Assembly (NCBI GenBank): GCA_027186245.1
Contig: CP114481.1
Coordinates: forward strand, 5,006,501 to 5,070,500
Direction: 5' to 3'
Source: Coriaria nepalensis
Taxonomy: Eukaryota; Streptophyta; Magnoliopsida; Cucurbitales; Coriariaceae
Length of the DNA stretch: 64,000 bases
Shown here in pieces: positions 24,090 to 35,700 of the stretch (position 1 is the first letter of the stretch; each line of letters begins with the position of its first letter). Below the pieces are notes generated by a model. That model was not told where the DNA came from and searched no databases. It saw only the letters and a program-made list of their open reading frames with translations. Position numbers and translations under genes: made by a program.

Positions 24090-24296
24090 TTAACATGGTT
24101 GAACCCCTTGTGTAGTCAAAGTAGCAATTTGATTAGATAATGATGAAATTTGAGCTGCAAAGGACGTTATAGGGTTTGCTTCATAAATGATAGCAACTCT
24201 TTTTGTTAACGATCTTTCACTTAGCCATTGATAGCTATTAGTGGCCATCTCTTCTAACAAAGCATAGGCAGCCTCTGTAGTTTTAGACATTATCAA
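24090..24296 (-). pseudogene. gag fragment of the nested gypsy element
   Basis: A 68-codon open stretch contains MSKTTEAAYALLEEMATNSYQW and ends with an SSLSNQIATLTT segment, typical of gag proteins of the large Ty3-gypsy group in plants (capsid C-terminal region before the zinc knuckle). Flanking gag sequence on the minus strand (about 24300-24800) is broken by stops. Confidence 0.65.
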
Positions 24297-25061
24297 ACTT
24301 TCTGTAGTTGTATCAACAATAGTTTTTTACTGTATAATCAACCCATTGTAAAAAGTTTTAATCTGCATCCAATGTTGATAGCCATGTTGAGGACAACAAC
24401 AAAGTAGATCTTGAAAGCTTTCCCAAGCCTTATAGAAAGATTTAAAATTTGTTTATCAAAACTGACCAATCTCTCCTCTCAATTGAGCTAACTTAGAAAG
24501 AGGAAAGAATTTAATAAGAAATTTGTGAGCCAACTCCTCCCACGTGTGTATAGTATCAGGCTGAAGAGACTAGAACCAACCTCTTGCTTTGTCCTGGGAA
24601 CAAACACAATCTAGTAGTATCATCACTAGCATAATTTATCTTCATATATTAACTGATTTATAGAAAAGTAGCCAGATGGAAATTAATGTCTTCTACTAGA
24701 GATCCCCAAACTGGTTTTATTATACCATACTAATCAAAGTAGACTTCAACTCAAATTCTTTACAACTATCATTTGGTGCACAATCACATAGTGATTCTCA
24801 TTAACAATGGGCATAACATAGTCTCATATTGCCCACTTTTGTAGAGGGTTGTTGTTTTTAGGTATATCTTCAATCTCATTCCTTTTGTTTGCCCTTATGT
24901 TATGAAGAGTCTTCTTTTGGATTAAATTGTAACAAATCAAGACTTCTTGATCTTTGCATAAACTACATGAGAAACAACAATATATAAACTAAAATTAAAA
25001 TAAATATAAATTAAAATGAAGATTAATCAGTAACAATATTAATAGAAAGAAAGTATTCAAT

Positions 25062-25079
25062 TCCCCGACAACAGCACCA
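25062..25079 (-). other. Primer-binding site, complementary to tRNA-Asp 3' end
   Basis: The plus strand reads TCCCCGACAACAGCACCA. The 3' end of plant tRNA-Asp(GTC) plus CCA is TCCCCGGCAACGGCGCCA, so 15 of 18 bases match and all three differences are G to A here. It sits seven bases inside the 5' LTR boundary. Confidence 0.8.
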
Positions 25080-25085
25080 AAAACT

Positions 25086-26362
25086 TGTTACTCAAGAATC
25101 AGTCTGCAAGCATATAATGTCAAGTTTTAGTATTATTTAGTAAGGAAGGATGTCGAATCCACATGAATTGAACTTAAATTTCTACTAATTATTGTGATTA
25201 AAACAATTATAATTTTATCTAGAAAATTCAAATCAGATAAAGTGATCAAATTTAATAAACAAAAAATAAAAATAAAGGACTTCAGATTGTAAATTCTAAA
25301 AAAAGAATCTATATGAGAAAAGCCTAAAGGATGATTTCACTTAACTGTCAACTATGTTATTTTGCTAATAATTTATCCCAATTGGTTTTTCCTAATTTAT
25401 AAGTTAAAAATTATAATTTATTTCTACTCCCTCTTTTGAATGTCGAGTGAATTTACTCCTTTTTTTTTTTTATTTCAATAACTCTATTTTAATTCAAGAA
25501 AATAAGAGTTCATTAAAATATTTAATTTCCTAATAAGAACTTAAAAAAACTATTGACTCTCTCAAACTCTATAATTCTTAAGTTGTATTATTCTATGTTC
25601 AATTTTAAAATTCCCTCTCTCGAGTGCTGAATTTTATATACCAAATCAATCAATTAGTGGCCTAGTAATTAATAAACATTAAGACAAGAATAACACAACT
25701 AAATCATTGAAAAAACCTCACGAGAATAAATTAACTCAAAAATATAATATCCAAGTCAAGCTACATCAATCCCCTAGCAAGAAATAATTTAGTTCAGGAT
25801 AAAAGAGAATAAGCACATAAACATTGTTAAGAATAGAGGAAAAAAGAAAAAAAAAATTGATTTGCAATTAATTTTTGATCTTTATTTCCAAGCTCTTCTC
25901 TCTTTTTCCAATTGTTCTCTCTTCAAACCCTCGTCAAAAAGTCCCTCAAAACATCCATAAATGGCCTATCTAAAGCCAATTCCCATTTTAGGTCAAAAGA
26001 TGTCAATGTTGGTAAGTTTCCCAAAATCCTACTACAAACATAGCGCGTAGCGCTACACTTTCTTTCCACATGTATTTTCTTCATTTTTTTTTAGTGTTAA
26101 TGCGCACTATTTTAAGCGCCTAGAGGCCACTCTTATTGCTTGATGAAATTTTTGGCTTATGAGGTATGGTTTTAAACCTTCAAAGTATTAGCTTCTACTC
26201 CTTTGAATCAACCTCTGATTGTTCCAATTTTATTCATTTATCATCACTTTGCTTATCCTACAAAAAGGCATGAAAACAACCATAAATAACTAAAATAACT
26301 CAAGAACTAACAAATCATCCAGCTTTAGACATACTTAAACAATTAGTGAAATTCACTCATCA
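25086..26362 (-). repeat. 5' LTR of the nested gypsy element
   Basis: This is the partner of 20790-22071. It begins TGTTACTCAAGAATCAG on the plus strand and ends ATTCACTCATCA, followed by GTACA, the probable target-site duplication. Confidence 0.85.
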
Positions 26363-26809
26363 GTACATTTATTCTCTATTAAGCACCCATATAATCATCA
26401 TGATGTTCTACTAATACTAACAGTCATGAGAATGGCTACCCTTAACACTTTTGGTGATGAACTATATGATTGTCTATCTAGATTATTAATGTCTATTCTT
26501 GAGATCCTATGGCAACAAACAATTCATGTCTTTAAGCTTTAAGCAATTGTAATCTCAATAAACATGATCTCTACCATGGTCTCTAAAGTATATAATTTAA
26601 GACACTAAACTTTATCATGATATGTATTTATAGGATATAAGATATTAATTCAAATAAAAGTAACAAATATAATAAATAATAACTGACTTTCATAATAATA
26701 ATTAATAATAATATTTATTATCTTGCTAATATCTGCATTAAGATATATCACAAAAAGATATTTGCCCCATTAAGTCAAAACATGATTAGCTTAACAGGCA
26801 TACATGTTT

Positions 26810-28868
26810 GAGTACCATGACTAGTAATTAACTGCAAGCCTCTTAACTAGGCACTTCGTTGGATAAGGTGCCATATTCCTAATAGAAAAGGATTTGTTGA
26901 ATCGATTATTTGTTGCCATAATTTTCTCAAAGTTTGATATGAAATTCAGATATTGAGAAATTCAAATTAAGGAAGAATACCGATATAAAATGTCCTTCAC
27001 ACTCACTTTTGGACACTACGAATGGAATGTGATTCCATTTGGATTAAAGAATGCTCCATATGAATATCATAATATCATGTATGAGATATTCAATCTTTTA
27101 TAATACTTTACTATCACCTACATCGATGATGTATTAGTATTTTTTAATTCCATTGACCAACACTGTAAGCATTTAGGAATATTTTTAAATGTAATACGAA
27201 AAGCAGGTCTTGTAGCTTCTTTAGCCAATAAGATGAACCTCTTTCAAATATAAATCAATTTTTGGGACATACGATTAAGCAAAAGACTATTTTCTTGATT
27301 TAAAGGGCCATAGAGTTTACAGAGAAATTTTCTCATATTATCAAGGACAATACCCGGTTACAAAGGTTCTTACGAAGTCTAAATTGTATTGCATACTTTT
27401 ATAAGGACCTAGTAAATGACATCAAGCCTTTGTATGACAGGCTTAAAAAGAATCCCTCGGAATGGGCCGAGGACTATACTATTGCGGTCCATAAATCTAA
27501 ACTATAGATTAAAGAGATACCCTATCTTAATTTTGTCCATCACGAGGCCTTTAAGATTGTAGAAATAAATGCCTCTAAATTAGGCTTTGAGGAATATTAA
27601 AACAATGAATGGATGATAAGGAACAGTTAGTCCAGTTTACTTCGAAAGCTAAGAAATGAGCTTAGCAGAATTACTCCACAGTAAAAAGGAAATTTTATCT
27701 ATTACACTGTGTGTAAAGAAATTCGAGTCAGATCTTATCAACAGAAGATTTTTTGTAAAAGTGAATTGTAAACCTGCCAAGGATGATATCCTATTGAAGG
27801 ATGTTAAAGTCGGTTTCTAAACAAATCGTTGCAAGGTGGCAAAGAATTCTTTCTACTTTTGACTTCAATATCGAGTTCATCAAAGAAGAAAATAATTATC
27901 TTCTTGATTTCTTAATTCGAGAGTTTCTGCAATCCAATGGAGAAAGGAAATAGAAAATCTCCCCTTTACCCTAGCAATGCTCCTCAAGAGGGGCAGCCAT
28001 CCATCCTTAAAATTTTTGGCCCTAGGAAAATTCATCTAGATCTTTCTTTTTTCACCATTCTATTTCCAAGAAGCAAGATCAACTTCATTCTGCAGAAGCC
28101 TTAGGAAGTAACATCCCTCAATTAGACAATGAGAAGGATTTTCTATATTTCAGAATCTATGATGAATTTACCTGTCTTATAGAAGATGAAGAAATCCCCA
28201 CATAAGGAAAGAAAAATGACGATTGGTTGTGGGATTTAGCTAGGAGATATCATCATGAGCATTTGAAACCATGTTTATTCTCGAAATCTTGGTTATGGTT
28301 CATTAATATTCTCGAAGAATCATGGTCTATTGCAATGGAGACCAAATTAAAAAATAATCAAGTATCCTTCTTGAAATTAAGAAATTTAAAGGTCATATTG
28401 CCTTCAGAGAGGTTCAAATGAGAACTATGAAGAATAAGGCACTATGAGAAGGAACTAAGAAAGTGGAATTATTATGATTATACCTCCGCTCGGAATCAAA
28501 TTATCCTCATTCAAAATAATAAGAGGAAACATAGTTAGTGGATTTTTCTCTATACAGATCAAGTAGATTTCCCTACTTGGTTTGAAGATTAGTTTAATAA
28601 TTTTGGTATTAAACCCTTTTACTACCCCATCTATGTCCAACGAATTTTTGATTTATTATGTTTAGAAAATGGAATTTTGTCGGAATTTTCAGGTTCGGCT
28701 TTGAAATTTCAAGCTATCTATAGGATTCTATGGATCTTAAAATGGGATTATCAAATTTGTTTTGAAGATGATTCAAACTTTAGGATTAGCCTCGACATAA
28801 GTTGGTTGATAAGAAGATACTTCGCCAAATGGTCGAATAAATATCATTTGGATAATCCTAAAAAATAA
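26810..28868 (+). mobile_element. Endogenous caulimovirid remnant, right part (RT, RNase H, downstream ORF)
   Basis: This continues the reverse transcriptase region broken at 19285. Conserved landmarks are GHYEWNVIPFGLKNAP at about 27012-27058 and the catalytic box YIDDVLVF at 27119-27142, followed by a connection region and decayed RNase H to about 27960. A later part, about 28200-28868, with open pieces at 28227-28421 and 28677-28868 (rich in Trp and Lys), matches the position of the second large reading frame of florendovirus-like integrants; its function is unknown. Stops and frameshifts occur throughout, so this is a relic. Family membership is from motif recognition only. Confidence 0.75.
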
Positions 28869-28918
28869 TGATGATGATGATGATGATAATGATGATGATA
28901 ATAATAATAATAATAAAT
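28867..28918 (+). repeat. Trinucleotide microsatellite (ATG/ATA)n
   Basis: About 50 bp of ATG units grading into AAT units, directly after the last open caulimovirid-like piece. Confidence 0.9.
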
Positions 28919-29701
28919 TAAGTATTGACATTATACATAATGAGAAAATATTTGATGGAATTTGGCTTTTTGATATTTCAGTATAATTTACAATCAAGAT
29001 TTAATTATAGAAAAAATTAATTGATTATAAATATCTAAAATTTTAATTATTTAAAATATCACATCAACATATTTAATGAATTTGGACGGTCAGTTATTTT
29101 TCTTTTAATAAAAATCACAAATTTTTCTTAATCACAAATTATATCAAAATATACTAAGTCAATTTGTACCGAATATTTATGAAAATAATGACAAAAAAAC
29201 CAAAATTTCGAAAAATTGCAGTGACTCGACAATTTTCTCGACAATTTTTTGGTCTATATGACAAAAAAAATTACCGAAATTACAAATATGACCACTTCAC
29301 TACGATTATTTACAATAAAACCAAAATTTCTCACTTTTCTTGTTTTCATTTCCTAATTCAAGTTTGATCACTCTGGACTTAAAAACTTGTAAATTATAAA
29401 TAAAATATTAAATAAAAAAGAAAAAGAAAAAGAAAAAAAGGAGGTCCCCCTACTTCTTCATCGACGGCTTTTTTCTTTTCGAAATTTCGTCAGTCCACCC
29501 CCCCTCTCTTTTTCTTTTTTAGATCAAAAACCCCTAAATTTTGATTTTGCTCGGCCAAAATTACGTTTCGAATTGCAACCGGCATTTCGCACCGGTACCC
29601 GACCCCGGTTTGGTTGAATCAGATCCGATTTGTAAAGGGAGAGGATCTAAGGATTCCGGAGCTGAAGTCAGTCGAGTCTCTCCGCCTGGATCTGAGCGGA
29701 G
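28919..29701 (+). promoter_or_regulatory. Spacer, promoter and 5' UTR of alpha-adaptin
   Basis: AT-rich sequence to about 29410, then an AAAAAG microsatellite at about 29416-29440. A CT-rich stretch at 29450-29520 fits a plant core promoter or leader. A leader without ATG (about 29600-29701) follows. No gene is seen in the first 450 bp. Confidence 0.4.
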
Positions 29702-32700
29702 ATGGCGTTGTCCGGCATGAGAGGTCTTTCCGTCTTCATCAGCGACATTCGTAATTGCCCCAACAAAGAGCAGGAGCGTCTACGGGTCGATAAGGAGCTT
29801 GGAAACATCCGTACACGCTTCAAAAACGAGAAGGTTAGGTTCTCTCTTTATCTGGATAACCAGTTCATGTGTGCTTAATGTTTTGTTTGTGCTGTTGTTT
29901 TTTTGTATTTCGTTGAATGAGGTGGTAATTCATACGTTTTTGGTCCAAATAAGTGGTGGACATAGTTTGATTGCTTAATCTGGGAGCTTGGGTGCTGAGA
30001 AGAGGTTGGGGAATAGATGGGAATATTAATTTTGAATTATCATTTTGAGGGTTTAAGTGAATTTTTCACTGATTTAAACCTCATTTCCTAATTAGTCCAA
30101 AATAATAAGGAGAAAAAAACATGGTTATTATAAGTTTGCTAGGTTTTGAGATACGAAAAAAATTCTTAGTAAGACACTATTATATGGTTTGATCGAGATG
30201 AGCCGGGGTCAAGTTCTAACAAACTGGACCCGGAACTTTTAATTTTTATTTGTGGATCTAGAAGAAATGCTGTATCTTGCAAGAATAAGCTGAAGATGGA
30301 ACTCCTATTGTAAGGATTAATGTGAAGACAAGGAAGAATCCTCGGAGTATAGTAGCAGTGGGTTATTGGATTTCTCAGTTTAAATTTTTTGGCAAAGTTA
30401 AAAGTGAGAGCTCCTCAAATGACCATATGTGGCCTCAAAAATCTGTTTGTAGATATTGACATGCCACAGAATTTGAAGATATCAATAATGGGTGCCTGTT
30501 GTACCAGAGGGATTATCCAACTCTGTTGTGAAAGAGGGAATGATGGATCAGAGAGATGAAAGACTGCTCTCTTCATTTGATCTAAACTGCATCAGCTAGT
30601 GATTCTCACTATGTATCATATTACGCATTTTTTGGGACGAATGGTTGGGCATCATAAATGTGGTTTAGCTATCCAATGGTTCCTAAATCTCCAAATCAAA
30701 CATAGCAGTTGTATTAGAGTTTTTCTATTATGATATTCTTAACTTGCTTTACCGAAAGCTCTATCGTGTCTCTTTTTTGTAGTGATATTGGAGCCCAAGA
30801 ACTTGTAGTCTTAATTTGTCTCTGAGAACCAAGTGAAATACTCTGGAAGAGTTCCATGCCAATATGCAAGAAAGTGCATTTTGGACATTGGAAAAAGTTT
30901 ATGGTTCTAAAATAAGTTTATTGAATAGTTGGAGTCACCATGTGAAGCAAATATGAAGCTGAACACCCATAATGACCAAGACGAACAGTTGACTTGTAGT
31001 TTCTAGTGAAGCCCAGAATCTCGATGATCTGATATCATATTCATTTCCCAGTTTTCTGGGACTTGGACCAATTAATGAAATTATCTGGATTATGGAAAAG
31101 GCTCTTGCCTTTAGTAGAAGAAGTAACTTTCTCATTTTAAATATCTATTGTACTGTTCGATATATAGGGTTTGGAAGCTTATAACCGATCCCTTTGTTAT
31201 TGATACAAGTGGAAGAGCTCATTGCTACTTTTTGTTCTATTGCAGGTTTTGACACCGTACGAAAAGAAAAAGTACGTTTGGAAAATGCTATATATCTATA
31301 TGCTAGGTTATGATGTGGATTTTGGTCATATGGAAGCTGTTTCTCTTATATCTGCACCAAAGTACCCGGAAAAGCAGGCAAGAATTGGCCTACTTGTAGT
31401 ATATCTAATTTACACTTGGCTTAATCTTTTTTTATCCATCTTTATTTGTTTCAATATGCCATTTGGATAAGATTTCAGTTTTAGAATTTGTTGCAGTAAT
31501 CATAGTTGGGTAAATATACGCCTTTTTTTTTAAAGAGTTTATGTCTTGGAAGAAATCAATTTAATAAGCAAAGAACTTGAAAGTTTTGATATTGATATCT
31601 TGGCCATCTTTCACCATGGTCATATTGTTTATCTCTTAAAGATCTTCTTCAACATATATATATAAAGCTTAATGTTGCTCATATATTACCCTGCACTTGA
31701 TACATGTGAGTTAATCTCCAATGTCTAATGTTCTTTCCATGTTATCAAAATGCTGCAGGTTGGGTACATTGTGACATCATGTTTGCTTAACGAAAACCAT
31801 GATTTCTTGAGATTAGCGATAAATGCCGTGCGCAATGATATAATTGGTCGAAATGAAACTTTTCAATGCCTGGCATTGACTATGGTATGAATACTAAATA
31901 CTATTCATTATCTGATATGTGAATTTGCACCACTCATGTCAACTATGTACATCTTTTTATCTTTTATCTTTTTTTTCCTATCAATTTTTTTGTGATAAGG
32001 CTGTCGTACATTTCCCTCCCACGTCCTGTAATATGGCATCATATAGAGTATACTGCTGCCTTTATATATATATATATAAATACATGCACGTGTAATGTAT
32101 TATCCACTTGTGTACACTGGGGCTTAAAGAATAATTTTTTTCCTTAAGAACTTGAAAAATATTTCTTTTTGCTGTGCTATCTGGTAGAACTTGATGATTT
32201 TGTTCCACAGCTTCTTTATTTTGATTCACATCCTTATTTTATCCAGACTATGAAATTTTTTGGTTGCTCTTTGAGTGCTTCCATGTATTCACAGTATAAG
32301 CCCTTTCTGATCTTATGTTGCATTATTATTTGTCTGTATGCATCCTTAGGTTGGCAATATTGGCGGGAGAGAGTTTGCCGAGTCGTTAGCACCCGATGTC
32401 CAAAAGTTACTTGTAAGAAACTGGAGGACTTTTGATCTTTGAATGAGATTATCAGGAAACTGTCAACATAATTCCTTTTTTGCCTTCTAGATCTCTAACA
32501 GCTGCAGACCGCTTGTGAGAAAAAAGGCTGCATTATGTCTTCTGCGCTTGTTTAGGAAAAATCCAGACGTTATCAATATTGATGGCTGGTATATTTGTGT
32601 ATAAAAAACTTCCTGAAGGCTGTTTATCAATTTCAATCTTTCTATTTTTGATCAGCCCCACCTTTTATATATTTTTCAGGGCAGATCGGATGGCACAACT

Positions 32701-35700
32701 TTTAGATGAACGAGATCTTGGCGTTTTAACATCTTCAATGAGTCTTCTAGTCGCTCTTGTGTCAAATAATCATGAGGCCTATTTGAGCTGTCTTCCAAAG
32801 TGTGTTAAAACTTTAGAGCGGCTTGCTAGGAACCAGGATATCCCACAAGAATATACTTACTATGGCATCCCATCTCCCTGGCTTCAGGTCTGTAATTTCC
32901 ATTTCTTTTTCCACTGCTGGTTCTTCTCTAAATCAATGTTACAACATCCGTTGAATTTGCTGGATCATATAATTGAGTTTTGTTAATTTCATAAGGAATG
33001 CTTGTGATGCTTGTTTCAGTTAGTATTATTTATACTAGTCCTTGCTTTGCATAGGTTAAAACAATGAGGGCTCTTCAGTATTTTCCAACCATTGAAGATC
33101 CAAATACTAGAAGATCATTATTTGAGGTTAAGTTTTCTGAATAAAATGGGTTTTATTATGTTTCATATTGTGGGTCTATCTAGTGATCCTGATCTGGCTT
33201 GTTCAGGTCTTACAACGCATATTAATGGGAACCGATGTTGTAAAAAATGTCAATAAGAACAATGCATCACATGCTGTTCTTTTCGAAGCCCTTGCCCTTG
33301 TAAGTGAGCCTTTTGTTATTTATCTCTCTCCCTTTATACATGGATCAATTATCTACAAGTTAGTCTTACATTCATATAGACATGCTCATATTAAAAAAAT
33401 ACAATGCATGCTGTCCAAAGTTGTCATCGGTATGATACCCTCTCCCCTTTCTTTCTGTGGTATGATTGCTCTTACAGTTAAATGTGGTGTCCTTTTCTTG
33501 TTAAAATATTGGTGCTATCCATTCTTTCTTGAAGATATAACCTTTCTTAGCTAAGAAGTAAAATATACTTATTTATGTAGTACTATATGAGGGTTTTAGT
33601 TAATGTTCTTTGACATTTCTAATGCCCAATCTTAGGTTATGCATCTTGATGCTGAAAAAGAGATGATGTCTCAGTGTGTTGCACTACTTGGAAAGTTCAT
33701 TGCTGTTCGTGAGCCAAATATACGATATCTTGGTTTGGTAAGCAAAGATACAATATGGTATATACTCTACCATTCTTTTTTCTTTAGATTTCTTGGGAAA
33801 GTTTGATCAATACTTCAAGATTTGTGCCAATAAAGATACAAGTGTGACCAAACAGGAGGCACAAAAATAACACCATGATTTCATGTCACACTTCTCTATT
33901 TCAGGAGAATATGTCTCGGATGCTGATGGTAGCAGATGTGCAAGATATCATCAAAAGACATCAGGCTCAGATCATAACATCCCTAAAAGATCCAGATATT
34001 AGGTTAGTTAACCGTCTCTGCTTTTGGCCCAGGGAAAAAAAAAAACCCTCTCAGCTTAAGTAATCAGCTCAGAGTGTTCAACATGATAACTGACTTCTAT
34101 TTTTCATCCATGCCAATTGACTCTGTTGATTTAGACGTTTTTTTGTGCATTTGTGTCCAAGTATGAATAAGGGTTACTGGGTCTAAATGCTGAGGGTCTT
34201 TTGTAGTACTCTCGGATTTGAAACTTGCTTACATCAGGGTATTTTAGGTGCGGGGGAGTTAGGTAGGGTTGGGGCCTTTAAGGAGGACAAGGATTACTGC
34301 CTGTTGTGTAACCATTTTTTTCCTAAATGTCCGAATAAATATCACTAACTTTGTAAGTTTTGTTCCTATTCCCACATTTATCTTTCATGAACAATTTCTG
34401 TCCTGAATTCTGTTTCTAATTCAGCATTCGGAGGCGTGCATTGGATCTGCTCTACGGAATGTGTGATGTTACAAATGCAAAAGACATAGTTGAAGAATTA
34501 TTGCAGGTACCAACCATAAGGGATGAACTTAGGGGTACCTGGTAGTTCCAGATAGTTTCTTATTTGTCTTGTCCATGCCTGAAGTAGATATAATTTTGTA
34601 TATTGAAGTTGGACTTGCCACTCACTCTCATCTGCTTTTCAGTATCTCCATACAGCAGAATTTGCAATGCGTGAGGAATTATCACTTAAAGCTGCAATTC
34701 TTGCGGAGAAGTTTGCCCCTGATCTGTCATGGTAAGGATGGATTTGTTTTTGTTCAAGACAGGACAAATGTGCCAAATTTTCCAGTCAAGGGATGGTGTT
34801 CTGATTACTTGTATATATACAAAAAAGAAACTCTTTTCCGAAGAAAGGCTGGGTACTTGAGATTTTTTGTGCTCTAGGTGCCTTTTTATGAAATCTTATA
34901 GTAGTATATAGGAGTATAGCACAATAGTGTGTGGATACAAGAAGAGTTATAGTGCAGAATGTCATTTGATTTTTGATCTACCAATTCTAAATGACAATTG
35001 GATCTCAAGCAATATGAAATATGGATCTAGTAACGATGCTACCATCGAGGTAATTGTCATTTAAGGCAATATTGTTTCTCAAATCACATATGGTAGGAGG
35101 CAATATACATTATCTAGCAAAGTTAAGATGACAATTGAATCTCAAGCAAGATAAATTATGGATCTATTGATGATGCTACAATTTAATTTTAGGCAATCTT
35201 GTACCTCAAACCACATATGGTCCAAGGTAATTGAAGAATTGGTGGAGTTGCTTCCTATCTATAGATCTTTGTTGTGACGAATTGCCTTTACTCCAAATAT
35301 CTGTTAATACCTAAAGGGTTAGCTGATGAGTGACAACTGAACAGAAGTTGTCATCTTTCCACCATTCTTGTCTAACTGTGCATTGTTCTGTGTTTAATAT
35401 TTCCAAGGTATGTGGATGTGATTCTTCAACTGATAGACAAGGCTGGGGATTTTGTCAGCGATGACATATGGTTTCGTGTCGTGCAGTTTGTTACCAACAA
35501 TGAAGATCTGCAGGTCATTTCGTTGTCCTTTAGACATTTATTTTGTTGCTTCCTTCTTTTATAAATAAGAATATTTGATATTGTTTATTATTGACTGAGA
35601 CTTCATGCATTTGACCAGCCTTATGCAGCAACAAAAGCAAGAGAGTACCTTGACAAGCCGGCTGTACATGAGACGATGGTCAAGGTGAGCATTCTTCTCG

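Larger units (their letters stand above)
20785..26362 (-). mobile_element. Non-autonomous Ty3-gypsy element (gag only), nested
   Basis: Two direct repeats of about 1.28 kb (20790-22071 and 25086-26362) flank a 3.0-kb internal region. On the minus strand, in order: 5' LTR 25086-26362; a primer-binding site for tRNA-Asp at 25062-25079; a gag-like reading frame with its best block at 24090-24296; a polypurine tract at 22072-22086; and the 3' LTR. No protease, reverse transcriptase or integrase was found, and the internal region is too short to hold a normal pol, so it resembles the TR-GAG class of gag-bearing non-autonomous elements. GTACA at 20780-20784 and 26363-26367 is a likely target-site duplication, though five bases lie between the left copy and the best LTR boundary. 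Confidence 0.8.
19286..26809 (-). mobile_element. LTR-like insertion in the caulimovirid remnant, TSD GAGTA, carrying a nested gypsy element
   Basis: GAGTA occurs at 19281-19285 and again at 26810-26814, exactly where the reverse transcriptase region is interrupted, so this block was inserted with a 5-bp target-site duplication. Excluding the nested element it is about 1.9 kb, without coding capacity. Its ends are TGTTAGGAAT on the left and GGCATACATGTTT on the right. Read on the minus strand it resembles a long LTR: AT-rich U3, a TATAAATACTCAATT box near 19712-19726, then a CT-rich R/U5. It is most simply a solo LTR. Terminal bases do not fit TG...CA perfectly, so exact limits are uncertain by a few bases. 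Confidence 0.6.

Noticed and set aside
28867..28918. Possible CRISPR-like or structured repeat
   Set aside because: Simple trinucleotide microsatellite; no spacers or repeats of CRISPR type occur anywhere in this plant window.
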